DNA from: Chara braunii
Taxonomy: Eukaryota; Streptophyta; Charophyceae; Charales; Characeae
Direction of reading: 5' to 3'
Assembly (NCBI GenBank): GCA_003427395.1
Contig: BFEA01000275.1
Coordinates: 1,777,282-1,839,048, forward strand
DNA length: 61,767 bases
In this document: one piece after another, positions 23,571 to 35,497 of the stretch
Layout of the letters: every line of letters begins with the position of its first letter
Position numbering within the stretch: the first letter of the stretch is position 1
Notes under the pieces: model-generated
Database searches by the model: none
What the model saw: only the letters and a program-made list of their open reading frames with translations
Told to the model about the DNA's origin: nothing
Translations under genes and position numbers: made by a program

Positions 23571-24244
23571 AACTCCGTTCAGTTCTTCGACCTCGTACGC
23601 CCAGTGTTCCGATTTTTTGAGGATGCGATAAGGTATCAACCACCTATTATCCAGCTTCCGTGACCATTGCTTTTCCAGTGAAGAGTCATAAAGAAGGACA
23701 ACATCTCCGACTTCTAAGGGTTCCTTGCGGACCAACGGTTGTCTGTTCCACCTCTCCTTGTCTGCTCTTTTATTTGTTATAGTCGAAGCGACAACCTCTT
23801 CAATCCTTTCCTCCGTAGCCATGATCTGTCTTAAGTCGAGCAGTTTTTCCAGTGAGAGGTTAACCTCTAAGTCTTCTCTCTGCCATGTTGTCAGGAGACT
23901 CCCGATTGGAAAGGTTGCATGTCGTCCAAACCAAAGGGTTATCGGAGCATACCCAGTTGTTCTCTTCACAGTGATATTTTCAACGAACATCGTTATCCGA
24001 AGGTACACTGACCACCTAGAAGGTTTCCCAGCACACCACTTAGCCAACAAGTTCGTGAGGGTAGAGTGCCCCCGCTCAACTGGAGCATTTGCATGCGGAT
24101 GCGCCCTCGTGGTGTACGGATACTTTACGCCGAACCTTCTTAGAAGAGTTGAACTTCTCTCGCCCCCGCGGACCATCACAATTTCGAGGATGAAAGGATA
24201 TCAAAGGTAGTACTCTTCGATACACTCAGCTAAAACATTTCCGG
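23571..24244 (-). pseudogene. G2 integrase, C-terminal half
   Basis: Integrase inserts the element DNA into the host genome. This piece starts mid-core with NVLAECIEEYY, then a stop (in YYL*YP) and MVRGGE where the second catalytic Asp of the DDE triad would be expected (Asp replaced). Further on come HPHANAPVERGH, which holds the catalytic Glu, GYAPITLWFGR, VGDVVLLYDSSL and NRWLIPYRI, a variant of the gypsy GPY/F module, ending EELNGV before a stop at 23568-23570. The missing N-terminal half matches the plus-strand G2 integrase that ends at 52752 with RERTG, and CCGG is present on both sides. The loss of Asp and the stop show it is inactive. Confidence 0.85.
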
Positions 24245-24759
24245 TATCGAGCGCATCGGCCCCCGCGCAAGTGAGGGCCCTCCCGGCCGTGTCACACAGG
24301 AGTTAAGCATAACAAAACTTTGGGAACGACGCATAACATTCCACGAACTTCCGAGACGGATATGGTTGCATCGCTCCTCCGCCGCTCTAGCCGGGTGCGT
24401 CAGCTATACATCCCGCGGTCCCCTACGACAGGACATGTTCCCGCGGGGCATAAACTTTCCTTCCCTAAGGGGCTGTCACCACCCTTAGGGGCATATCCCT
24501 ACCGAGTTACTGACCCACATGCAAAAGTTTTTAGATGCAATTGCAGAGGTGGGTCAGCCGAGGGCGTTTGCTCGTTCGCTGTAGTATAGATACGTTTGGT
24601 TAACGCCAAGCGGACCCGAACGTCGTCCGTCCCTAGGGCGCTGATCTCCTAGGTACGGTGCAAACGTCGGTAAACTAGGACGGTCTCAACCAAGCGTGAA
24701 ACCCAACATTAATCCTAGTCTCTTTTACACATAGTCAAGCGAGAGTTACGACAACCACA
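24245..24759 (-). repeat. alpha2 repeat, copy 1, abutting the 3' half of the G2 integrase
   Basis: On the plus strand it begins TATCGAGCGCATCGG directly after CCGG and ends ACAACCACA. It is about 85% identical (by eye) to 52753-53280 in the same orientation and more distantly related to alpha1. Sequence beyond 24760 does not match sequence beyond 53281, so the resemblance stops at the alpha2 border. It may be an LTR end or a terminal inverted repeat. Confidence 0.7.
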
Positions 24760-25326
24760 CCTTAGACGAGGGATTTTTTCACAGTCGTATCTGCCCACAT
24801 TATGAGAGAAGTTTTATGCTATGGTTGACTTTCGCATCATGACCCTCAGACGAAAGTGCTCATAACTTGCAAGCTTCAGGTGACTCTACATTCAGAAGGC
24901 ACAACCTCATAAAGCACGGGGACGTGACTCAAGGCACAAGAAACACATTGCAAAATGAGAGATTGAGAAGATGACCTAGAGGGATGAGTGCGGACTTTTG
25001 ACGAGTGTTGGCCATGCTCCTTTCCACGTGTACTTTCTAAGATTATTACGAGTTCTCATTGTTAATTAATTTATCCTTGTTATTTGTTCGAGTCATTCAG
25101 TCTTGCTTCATTTGCATTCATTCCGATTGATGATTGTGCTCTCCGATGATCTTGTCACAATTCTCAAAATTAGCAAATTAGCAAAATCGATACATGGATG
25201 AGCCTGGGTTAGCAACAACTTTGCGCTTTGATTAGGGCTTGAAAATTATTGACAATGTTCGAATTCTTAGATTGATTATGCAATCATCTTCAGAGTCATC
25301 ATTCTCTTGGAAATTTCAGTTACTGA

Positions 25327-28197
25327 TTGTGTCTTATCCCTTCATGTGTGAGGTATCACATTGGGCTGGAAGAAAAAACTGACGTTATCTATCGAACGGA
25401 GTCAGACTTGATCACAGGTATGCTCTACGAGCCCTTGATCATTGTGAGAAAACTAGAAGAAAACAAAACAAATAAGATTCATGCGATGTTAGTCGACAGT
25501 GCATTGAAAAAACTTTCTAAACTCACTTCTAAAGGGATACTCCCCTATTACTATGAACACTGTTGGGTCTACCATCTTGCAGTTCGACCATCTGTGTAGT
25601 GTTGACTCACTTTTTGGAGGAAGATATCTATGATATCCGTCTTATGTCAAGAAGGGAGGCTGCAATGTCGGTGAGAACTTCAACTGGTTATGAAAAATTG
25701 TTGTTCAACCTATCTACGATGAAAAGACAGATTTAATCAAGGGAAAAAAGAAAGTGGAATGAGGGTTAATGTAAGTAACCTATGAGACAATTTCAATTCT
25801 TCCAATCCCTAACAGTTACCGTGATGAAAATAATTGGTTGTCGATAATCAACATGGTGATGAAGTGGGAGAAACGAGCGGGTTCTCATGAGAACGAAATA
25901 GATTTCAGTTGAGGAAATCAGACAAAAAATATCAGAGTTTGACAAAGGATCAGGTCCAAGCAGAGAAAAAATTGAGTGTCTCCTGAAATCATTGAAGGTT
26001 CTAAGTAAGAAGGAAGTGTTATCGTACGAGGTTGTCAAGTATGAGATGGTCAATAGTGGATGGGAACAGAAACAATTCTATATTCTGATATTTTATTTTA
26101 CAGAATTGGACACGTATGACATAAAGACTAATGTTTCTAAAGAAAGAAGTGTCGATGTTGTATATGAAAGATGTTGGGAATTTGTTGAGAAAACTGTGTT
26201 GAGAGAGAAAAAGAAACTCGAGGAGGGAAATAAGTGCTTCACTGAATCCACTCAGCTTACCGTATTTGATAGATTCCCAACTCCTCCTTTACCTGATAAC
26301 CATGGTAGATTTTGTGTTGAAGGTGAAGATGACTCTCTCAGTAGCAAGGATGATTGCTGTGACAGACAAATTTTATGAAGTGACCGGGTCTGATAATCCC
26401 CTTACAATTATGAGATATGAGACTTGTGTAAGAGGTCGTGTAATATTGACAACTTCGTCAAATTCCTGAATACTGGCAGCTTGGACGTGAGAATTTAACT
26501 CCGAGCATGCATAGAGAAGGAAGCTAAATATTTAGAATGTCAGACGGGGGCTTATGTCAGTCTTATAAGGACAAAAGAGTGACTTGAAAAGTTACAGAGA
26601 AAAGTAACTTAGGGAAAGGGAGTAAGGCAGTTTGAGAGACTTCCTAATTTTTCAACTACTGATGGCTTTGAGGACAGAAGGGATTGAATGCCTCTGCTGG
26701 AAGTCATTGTCATAATAGCTAAAGCAAAAGAGAGTGACTCCACAGTGGTGATAAAGTCTTTGCTCCAGATTACCTTCGAGCATCAGTTTGAGATCCCTGA
26801 TTGCATTCACCATGAGATTTACCTTTCCTGACACTGTTTATAATGATCAATAATGCCCGGTACGATTGAACAACTAACGTTTGAGGCTGTATTGAAGGAA
26901 GGGTAGTCAAGATAGATGACACTCTTTGGGTCTCATACAGAAGTCTCCCTACTTTGGATGAGTTTGAGTTCTTGCAACCTTTCTTTGACCGGATGAGATA
27001 CTCTGCTTTGAGCGTCGTCACCGACCAGACTAAGATCAACTATTTGCTGAAGGTAGTAAAAGTGGTAACCACTGAGATATTATCTTATCCCTCCTCCAGA
27101 TAATGAGTCTCTCTTGCTAAGAGAATTAATAGCGGTCTGTAAACAATGCAATTTAACTGTGAGATTATAGATCTAACAAGGTATTTTATTATCCGAGGTA
27201 CCGTGAAGGGATATAACGGAAGGCTGAGTAGGGATGACGAGAGAAAACTGATTGAGGATTATATTGGAAGGCTGAGAAGAATTGCGTTGTCCTTGATCAC
27301 CACTCTGTCTATTATTGCTTACACTCTTTATGTATATAATTCTCAAGGGGTGGAGCAAACAAAGGAGGAGAGAGACAAACATGTATCTCTTGCGAGAAGA
27401 GTAAGAGATTGAAAGTGTGGAAGAGGAGGTCAAATGTGACAACAAAAGAGAAGAGAATATCATGGGAGGTTTATGGTCAAAATAGTTGGACGAGGGAGAC
27501 TTAACTCTTCTGTAGGGACTCATGAAGAGACCCTGGTCGGGGCTATACGAGAGTTGGTCGAGAGAGTTGACATTATAAAAAGAGGGTCAAATATTGCAAG
27601 AGCAAAGAGACCGGATGAAAGGATTTCATGCTTCAAAGGGCCTTAAAAAAAAAAGCAGACAGTCCTGAATCAAGCTCAAGACTACCCTCTCAGATGGGAT
27701 GAAATGGTTGCAATAGTCAGAATTTTTCCCACGGTTTCACACAAGAAGTGGTCACTGGATCAAATCAGTACGTTGACCAAAGATTGGGAGACCGATAACG
27801 GTATGAATAGAGGAAATAATCTAAATGCTGATAATACTATTCTACGAGTTGTGACCAATTATATGCCTGCTTACTATGTTGTGGATAAGAAAGGGAACAA
27901 GAAGGCTGAAAGTAAGGATGAAGAAGACGACAATGATGATGATGGTTATGGTAAGAAAGGAGATTCCTTCAGACCCAGAAAGAATGAAGGGAATTGTGGA
28001 AAAGAAAATACGGAAAGGAGAAGTATGATGATCGTCCAAGGAAGAGTTTTGACTGCTATTATTGTGGTGAGGGAGGTCATAGTACCATTTACTGTAAGTC
28101 TCTGGAAGAGGATGTGAGGAGTGGCGTGACTAAGATTGATGCAACAGGTCATATTTATGACAGCTCATGGAATAAATTGGATCCCAGACATCCTTGA
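25327..28197 (+). pseudogene. G1 gag with CCHC zinc knuckle, fragmented
   Basis: Gag forms the virus-like particle and binds the element RNA. Pieces of reading frame occur at 25327-25599, 25992-26378, 26266-26469, 27146-27412 and 27704-28117, with stops and frame changes between. The last part (27994-28197) carries CYYCGEGGHSTIYC, a perfect CX2CX4HX4C knuckle, after an Asp/Glu- and Lys-rich stretch. The G2 gag has the same order of knuckle and following acidic segment. The assignment of the earliest pieces rests on position only. Confidence 0.6.
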
Positions 28198-30894
28198 GGT
28201 ATGAAACTTCTTGCCCTGAAACGTGAAAAAAAAATAAAGAAAAATAAGAAGAGAAAGACTCATGTGAATGTTCACTTTCTTATTAGTGAACTTTCTGAAG
28301 AACTTGTGCAGAAATTGGATGATCCGTCCATCATGAATGAGTTGCCTCTTCAATCACTGACAGTGGTGGAGGACCTGTTTGACGAGGCTTTCCCCAACAG
28401 ACCTTCATTAGAAGAAAATCATATTTCTCAGAGCTCTTCTCAGTCAGTAGCATCTTCTTCTGATGAACCTGCTTGTTTTTCTATCAACATGATGTCGTTT
28501 AAGGGTGATCTACCACCAGAGCTCGTCATGGAACCCAGTATAGTGATTGGAAAAGTAAGAAATCTTCAAGCACACCTAACGTCTTAAATAATAGAGAAAA
28601 AGAAGAAAAGGAAAACCGAAGAAACTCTAAATGACATTCTTGATAAAAAATCAAACCCTCAATCCAGAAAGAATGAACAGGGGAAAAAAAGAAAGTTTAT
28701 CCTCAAGAGTGAACTGAAAGATGAAATATAATCACCGATGTAATCACAAAAATGTTAGAGGAAACGAAAGTGACTCTATCTTTCAAATAATCAATGACTC
28801 TAGCACCAAGTTGAGGGAAAAGTTAAAAAAAATGATTGAGAAGAAAAAAATGGAGGTCAACTACTTGGGGTCGGTCTTCCGTAGTCATGTGAACAGATCA
28901 TTGTTGGGTTGTAAGATGAGATTCGCAACCATGGGCTAAGGTCTGTGATTTAACTATTGACAAACCCTCAAAGCATATATTAAGCAATATTGTTTGAGAA
29001 CTCTTCGTGACAGGTTTTTTTATTGAGAATTTGTCTATCAAAGTTGGGATGATGTCTGTCGAGCTACTTGGGTTTGTGGTACCAGATTTGGATTATGATT
29101 GTATCTTGGACACTTTATTTTTGCATAGAATAGGAACTGTTCAATTCTTCAGTCATGAAGGGTCATCTTGGATCTGTCTACAGGATCCAGAGACTGCACA
29201 AGAACAAACTTTTATGGTCTGTACTAATCACAATCATAAGCACTAGTTATCAGCTAACTCAATTAGAAAGAAAGAATTTGTCGAGAAGACAAGGAAAATA
29301 AGAGGAAAAGACAAGCAAAAGGTAAAAGCGGAAGTATCGGTTGATATTAATCAAATTAAAAAAATGATGAAATTTTTTGGCTACGTCACACGTGTTTGCG
29401 TTTGGAGGCGAACGCGAACATATTTGCCCGAAAGCGAACAAACGCCCAAAACCCTCTGAATGCGAACGTAAGAAAAAAAAAGAAAACTACGGCGCTGTCA
29501 GGGTTTGAGGTTGCAATTGCACTTGAGGCAAAAGGGCCGGCAATGGTGAATGTATATGACCTACGTTTCGGGTTTGGTGGGTCGCGTGGGGTGTGATATA
29601 TTCGCGGGATTGCCTGAAGTGCAATTAAAAACTATTTTCGTGACCACGCCGAAGTTACCCCTCCCAAAAAAAAAAAAAAAAACATGTTCTCAAAAAAATT
29701 ATGTAAACAATGTAGATTATGTAAAATAACAATACAAAGAACTTTTGCTTTGAAGTCACGTTTAAATTCGTAGCCAATCATGAGTTAAAAATCAAAAACT
29801 GAATTTTTTATTTTTATTTTTTTTATGAAAAAAATCATGTTCCCCCAAACATGTTCGCGAGTTGTTCGCGCAAACGAGTGAACACGTTCGCACGAACGTG
29901 AAGAGGTGCGAACACGTTCGTCGTGCTATGCAGGTTTTTGGCAAACTCAAGGATGAAGATGAATAAATTAAAACAAAGGTTGTTGAGACAATTAAAAATA
30001 AGAAAATGGAACTAAAGTTTGCATCAACTCATTCTTTTTTAAGAAAATGGTCACTGGTAAAAGAGAAAGCACAAACCCAAGGGGGTGGAAAAAAAAATGG
30101 TGGCAGTTCTGATAGAAAATGATTATGATGAAGGAGTGGAAAATGAAAAGAGAATTATTAAAACATTATGAGAGTCTGTAAAATTGGGGAATAGAATCAC
30201 TAGGGAAAGATTTGATACAAAAAAATAGGCTCAGACCAGTTCATCAAGCCTAAAGATAAGGAATATATTTTCAAAGTGTGTCAAAAGATCTCTGGTGCCT
30301 TCTCCTTTAATGATTAAGAAAGAGGGTGGTTGGATGTGGATATGATCAAAATAACAAAGATCTGGACAATTGATCATATTCCATGGAATGACAGACCAAC
30401 CAAGTATGTCACGAAGGAAAAGGCAGAAGTGATAAAATATCTTAACAAGAAAATTATCTCTAATGTTGTTGAACATGTTGAAGAAACGTACGTTAACCAC
30501 TGATTTTGCTTTGAAAATCAGGGGGTGGATTGAGATGGATACAAAATTTTGAGAAACCTAACTCAGTGACGGTGCGTGATGCAGGTAGTCTTTCTAATAC
30601 TGATCTCCTTTCTGAATCCTTTGGTGACCGATGCATTTATTCTTTGATTGATTTACATTTTGACTATGATCAGTTTCTCATTGATCTCACTGGCCGACCG
30701 ATGACTGTCATGCATACGCCAAGATGACTCATTGAGATGTGTGTAATGCTTCAAGGTTGATCTAGGTCATGAAGGATATTTCCCCTAAGATAATCAGCCC
30801 CTATATCGATGATAACCCTGTGAAAGGACCCATAGTAAGAAATGAGACTTTGGTTGCTGATGGAGTCAAGAAGTTTGTATAAGAGCATGCTGAA
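28198..30894 (+). pseudogene. G1 pol: protease and reverse transcriptase remnants
   Basis: A linker ORF (28201-28587) follows gag. The stretch at 28990-29240 includes DYDCILDTLFLHRIGT and WICLQDPE, matching the C-terminal part of gypsy protease domains. The catalytic DTG is not identifiable. After the MITE the frame resumes across the insertion site (KFFG then KLKDE). The RT shows NSVTVRDAG, DLHFDYDQF and RPMTVMHTPR (30530-30727), a stop, then SPYIDD (to 30813). YIDD is intact here, although G2 has lost it. Everything after about 30894 (rest of RT, RNase H, integrase) is missing. Confidence 0.7.
29382..29934. mobile_element. 553-bp MITE with 8-bp target duplication, nested in G1
   Basis: TTTTTGGC precedes (29374-29381) and follows (29935-29942) the element, and removing the element with one copy restores an open G1 frame. 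The ends are imperfect inverted repeats rich in CGAAC/GTTCG words (CACACGTGTTTGCG near the left, CGTGTTCGCAC inverted near the right). There is no transposase. An 8-bp duplication is typical of hAT elements. Confidence 0.8.
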
Positions 30895-31483
30895 GGGGGA
30901 TGTCACAATTTTGTAAAAGAACGATATGCAAAAACGAAAAGAAACGCAGCAGGGAGGCAGGTGCGTGTGACACACCCTCAAACGACATGCAACTAGCGAA
31001 GAAAGAGGATAGAACGCAAGAAGGTAAGCAAACTCTGCCAGTGTTATTCCTTTTGCGGGAAGTCGTGGTAAAAAGTCTAAAAGTATACTGGCGTATCGAC
31101 GATGCAACGAAGGTGCAGTATGTTTTCAGCTAAATTGTCAATTTCAACACGTACCAAACTAGAGGCAATATTTCGGCTTGTTAATATTATTTTTCTGTTC
31201 TAATGTGTTTCCCACCAGATGCCTCAATTTTGCAAAGAAAAATATGCGCAAGCAGAGAAGGAGAGAAAAAACCTGACCAACAAAGCGGCGCGTTCACAAA
31301 ACAAATGAAGAACGGATTCTTTTGTTCAGTCGTAAAAAACTTTGTATTTTCTGTTGCAAAGGATGCAACACTGTACCCAACGGAGGACAAATTTTTCACA
31401 GCGCTGCAAGCAACAACAAAATTAATAGGGCAAAAGGCGGAGAAGGACCACGATCACAAGTAGCGAAGAGCGAGATCTGAGCA

Positions 31484-32104
31484 ATGATAGAGGAATGCAA
31501 CAAAATGATGACAATAATGCGTGGAGAGATCACATGGCAACTAAAGCATTGTTTTTTAGCAGGAAAAAGTATCCCACTTGTCCGAACAGAAAAAATGGAT
31601 CACCAACTCCCTACTCGCAACAAGATGCGAGCAAAGATGAAGGAGGAGAAAATATGGAGACGGAGCAGCAACGATCCTTGGGGCGCACCTGCGTTTAAGA
31701 CGACATTCACTAAGGTTTTTCAGATGAGGAGGGGCGACACGAACCTTGGTGTGACTCTGCAACAACTTGCTTTTGCAGAAATGGTTCTTCAATGTGAAGT
31801 CGAGCAGACAACGAAGACCAGTAGAGCAACAAACCAAATAAAAAAATTATCATGTATAAAGCAGAACATCACTTCATCAGTCCACAACCGAGACAGAGTC
31901 ATGAGTTTTTCGATCTTCAAGCTGGACCACGCTTTATCTGTTTATGACAAGGTCATTGTATTATTTCGAGCTGCTATCCAAAGGAGAGAGACAACTTACA
32001 TAACTATTACAAATGACGATTTTTACGTGGAGTTCATTACACAAACCTGTGAGAGAGGGAAAGACGAGGAGAGAGGTAAAAAAAGTTTGTGTCAAAGGCC
32101 TTGA
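31484..32104 (+). CDS. Unidentified 206-aa ORF
   Basis: This is one of the longest uninterrupted ORFs in the window. The protein is basic, with Lys/Arg-rich ends and no motif I recognise. The preceding short ORFs are on the same strand, and an acceptor-like TTCCCACCAG at about 31210-31219 could belong to an intron, but no donor-acceptor pair can be proven. It may be a transposon remnant or a chance ORF. Confidence 0.3.
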   Translation: MIEECNKMMTIMRGEITWQLKHCFLAGKSIPLVRTEKMDHQLPTRNKMRAKMKEEKIWRRSSNDPWGAPAFKTTFTKVFQMRRGDTNLGVTLQQLAFAEMVLQCEVEQTTKTSRATNQIKKLSCIKQNITSSVHNRDRVMSFSIFKLDHALSVYDKVIVLFRAAIQRRETTYITITNDDFYVEFITQTCERGKDEERGKKSLCQRP

Positions 32105-32206
32105 ACAGTGGGCGGGGGAGGGGAGGGGAAGACAGTGGTGTGAATCAAAAACTTGACAATGAAATTTTTCCACAAAAGTTGCAGGAGATCATTGTTATTG
32201 CATACT

Positions 32207-32209
<3 letters not shown>

Positions 32210-32267
<58 letters not shown>
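32210..32267. repeat. (GA)n microsatellite
   Basis: About 29 uninterrupted GA units. Confidence 0.97.
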
Positions 32268-32272
<5 letters not shown>

Positions 32273-34199
32273 ACAGACAGCCAGACAAACGAAAATAATG
32301 ACTGTGAAGTACGATACTCAAACAATGATTGTACAACATGTGTTTGTGTTATTTATGATACAATGTTATACAATCAGTTGTGTACAAATCATTGTCTTAT
32401 TAAAGAGTGAGTTACTATGCAATATTTTAACACCGTGATGTATAAAAATCTTACTTTTTGCACAATGAAAAAGTTCATCGAAGAAAGTTTGAGGATCTAT
32501 GCTTCCAACTTCTTCGGCGCAATGATCGTATAGACATCTATGTACATTAAAAACATTAAAAGATTGGTCTGACAAACATCACCCACAACCTGCAAATGTT
32601 ATTGGTTGTCGTTGGTGCAAGGTTGGCTACTGCGTAGCACTTCATGTCTTGGACTAACATCTTGGAAAATTTGTGTCACGCAAAAGTGAACCCTGCTTGT
32701 AGCAGGGTAGCAACCCATATTCTTGTGCCTCCATTCGTAAAATGAATTACAACAAACCAGAAGAGGAAAAAAGAAACGTTGGCTACTGCGTGTCACTTCA
32801 TACATTCGGTCTATTTCCACGAAAATCAAACCACTCATGCCATTTTTTTTTCTCCCCTTTTCTTTGTATCTCCTCTCTCCCCACCGCCTCCAACCCCCCC
32901 TCACCACCATGTGTTTCGACAACATCATAAAAACAAAACCTACAAAATATTCAGTGTCTATTATATTTTAGGAGTAGGCGAAAACTCAAAGATTGAGAAA
33001 CAGGAAAGCACTATGTATCATGGTGTAGTTGGGGATAGAGGTGAGTTTTCGTAGGTTCTGTAATTCTTGTACTGAGTCTTTGCCTCACTCCTTCGGCAGG
33101 TCACGATTTGTGTGGAAATGTTCGGTGTCTATCATACTTTCTTACACGTACAACGACCCTACGTATCGTGACATGCTCAATGATAAGGACGAGTCAAATC
33201 CTCATCCTGCCATAATGATGTGTGTTATTCTGTTGCATTCTCATCAACAACAAACAAAACTGTTATACTCACATGGGAAGAAACCACATCACTGTACAAC
33301 CCGAGTGTCAAAAAGGGAATTTTTTTTCCAATATATTCAATAATTGGTCAACACACTTTCAATAACTATTCAACATATTTTCAACAAATGGATCAATAGT
33401 TGAACATAGTATATTCTGTTTACGACATTTGTGATCAGCGTTGAATTCCTTCACTTTTGGTTGACCACATGGCACCCCCCTCGTCAAACAGTTTATCAAC
33501 ACGTTGTTCTCTCTTCAACCCACATTTTCCCTGCATCAACATTAGAAGGCAATAATGAGCAGTGTTGAGCAGGGGGTGAGGATGAATGATGGAAAGAGTA
33601 TCAGCCAGTCTCTCAACAGGGAGTGTATGTGTGTGTGTGTGAATGAGTGATGGAGTGCAGAGTACATGTGAGTTTCTGAGTAAGGGGTGTTCGTGCGTGA
33701 GTGAGATAAGAGATGGAGAGAGAGTACCCATAAATCTCAGCCCAGGTGTTTGTCACCGCTGTCTGGTTATGTCACCCTTTCTGTATGGGGATGCGTGATG
33801 ATCTCAGGTGGGCAACACCAGGGTAGGACAGAGAGGGATGAGGGTGTGCTGGCAACATTGACAAGAGGAAGGGTGGGTATGGGCCTTCTTAAGGGGGGGA
33901 AAAAAAAAACATTACAAGATACCATATCTTCCTCGTAGCATAACATAGTCAATTTACTGATTCTCGTCATCCACCGAGAGGTCAGGCCCCACTAGAGGGA
34001 AACTACTCTATGCCATCTCAACTTCGACGATGATTTATTCAGTAGTCAAAAAAATATAAAGCCACTCTATAGTATTAAACGCTTTCATTTGATGGTTAGC
34101 GGACAAAGAGCAACAAGACACAACCATACCTTTATGACTAGCTGCCAAACTCTGGTAGGAACACCACAATTAGTCTTTTATGGCACCTTCAATACCACC

Positions 34200-34390
34200 A
34201 AGCAAGGTCGGGGGGATGACCTATTCACGTAGCAATGGTGACGGTACCGTCAAGCAGCGCTATCGCGCTGATAGTCATCGCTGCTTACCCGGCCTCCCCT
34301 TACCGGTAGTGATCGCTTGGTATGAGTGCAGCGTAGCCCCGGTGGAAACGGTCTGGTAACCCTCCCCCTGAACTCAATTCTCAATATTTT
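34200..34390 (+). other. GC-rich palindromic block before (ATT)n, SINE-like
   Basis: This ~190-bp block contains several short inverted repeats (GACGGTACCGTC, AGCGCTATCGCGCT, ACCGG-CCGGT) and leads directly into (ATT)n. Structured head plus simple-repeat tail is a SINE-like layout, but no A or B box is clear. The tail could equally belong to the LINE arriving from the other strand. Confidence 0.35.
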
Positions 34391-34391
34391 A

Positions 34392-34441
<50 letters not shown>

Positions 34442-34480
34442 TATTAATTTATTATTACTATACTATTATTATTATTATTA

Positions 34481-34530
<50 letters not shown>

Positions 34531-34531
34531 T
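34391..34531 (-). repeat. (ATT)n tract, probable 3' tail of LINE-B
   Basis: About 140 bp of mostly ATT trinucleotides (TAA on the LINE strand) with a few interruptions, bordered by TTTAAA as in LINE-A. Confidence 0.7.
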
Positions 34532-35497
34532 AAAGAAGCAATTGTTTTATTTCCAAATAGAAAATGAGGTCAGAAAAATCGCGATATGACAAATCGGAGG
34601 AAAAATTGAGGTCATTACCTAGCTTAGGCTCGTGTTGGAAACAGGGTCCAACGTCCCATAAAACAAGTGTTTTGTAAATAAATAAGCAACGAGACTAACA
34701 AATGCTCAAATAGAAATAAATGGTGAAATACGTTCCACTAAGGCACCATTGAACTTACTTAAAACTGCGAAGTCTCTTGGGCTCAAGAGGTATGGCTCTT
34801 CAGAAGCCAATCTGCCAATACGAGTCTGCCCTAGTCCGAGATTGCGGCACCGACCTTTTTTATAGACCTAAGTTTTAGTAAATCAAATCAACCCTTTAGA
34901 TCATTAGTCAGTCTGAATAGTGAAACTAATTTCGGCACGAATTCTGTTTAAGACATGTTGGAGATTATGCCTCTCATTTTTGAAGAGAAGTTGTTTTCTC
35001 CTCCACCAAATAGCTTCTAATTCAACTCCTTTGGAAATATTTGTCACATACTTCCAGCTGTTTGCCAGAGAGTCTGACCCATCATGGATTCCCGGGAAAA
35101 TAAATTTGTTTGTCCAAACGCTATCTAGTAATCTCATTTATCTTCAGCTCTCCTTCCACCACTTCCATATCACCAACGAGTGGGGGCAGTGGAACCATAG
35201 GTGGGGGGTTGATTCTCATGCCCAGTTACAACCAATGCAAATTTCTGCTTTGCATGCCTTTGAAGTTTAGCTTGACCGTTGTGGCGGTGATATGCAGTGA
35301 TTGTAACCAGAGGATCGGTGTTGTTCTTTGGGAGGGTTTTTTTTTAGAGTCTTCCAAAGGGTATACATGTCTGCGTCATCGACGTGTCTGGCATGTTGTT
35401 CGTCCAATCTTCTCTTGATTGTCCCAATCAGTTTCTTTTTTAGCCTGTTTCTTATAGCTTGCACCCCATTCTTAGGTTTATAGTTAATTAGTTGGGT

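Larger units (their letters stand above)
20863..24244 (-). mobile_element. Gypsy G2, 3' internal part (minus strand)
   Basis: This interval carries, on the minus strand, the C-terminal half of a gypsy integrase, a zinc knuckle and a noncoding 3' stretch reaching the 3' LTR at 20862. It is interrupted by a TIR element at 22275-23079. It begins with CCGG at 24241-24244, the point where the plus-strand G2 sequence stops at 52752. Confidence 0.7.
24760..30894 (+). mobile_element. Gypsy G1 remnant: gag to reverse transcriptase, truncated
   Basis: A plus-strand, A-rich, heavily decayed Ty3/gypsy body. It contains gag with a zinc knuckle (28054-28095), protease C-terminal sequence (about 28990-29220) and a reverse transcriptase ending just after YIDD (30802-30813). 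Homology ends at about 30894. No LTR or PBS of its own is evident, and 24760-25326 holds nothing recognisable. A MITE interrupts it at 29382-29934. Confidence 0.75.
30895..34190. other. Unassigned region, possible unknown coding remnant
   Basis: Two related blocks start CACAATTTTGTAAA (30902) and CTCAATTTTGCAAA (31221), ~318 bp apart, each followed by TATGC and a Lys/Glu-rich reading. Plus-strand ORFs at 30900-31133, 31203-31463 and 31484-32104 follow one another. After the (GA)n tract no gene is visible. Short direct repeats occur (TTGGCTACTGCGT at 32623 and 32779), with a ~25-bp ATTCAA-type repeat at 33340-33415. Confidence 0.35.

Noticed and set aside
34240-34345. Hammerhead-type ribozyme (CTGATAG ... 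GAAAC)
   Set aside because: The conserved CUGAUGA core is not matched and the three helices cannot be placed.
34326-34589. 87-aa ORF rich in Ile and Tyr
   Set aside because: Translation of the (ATT)n tract.
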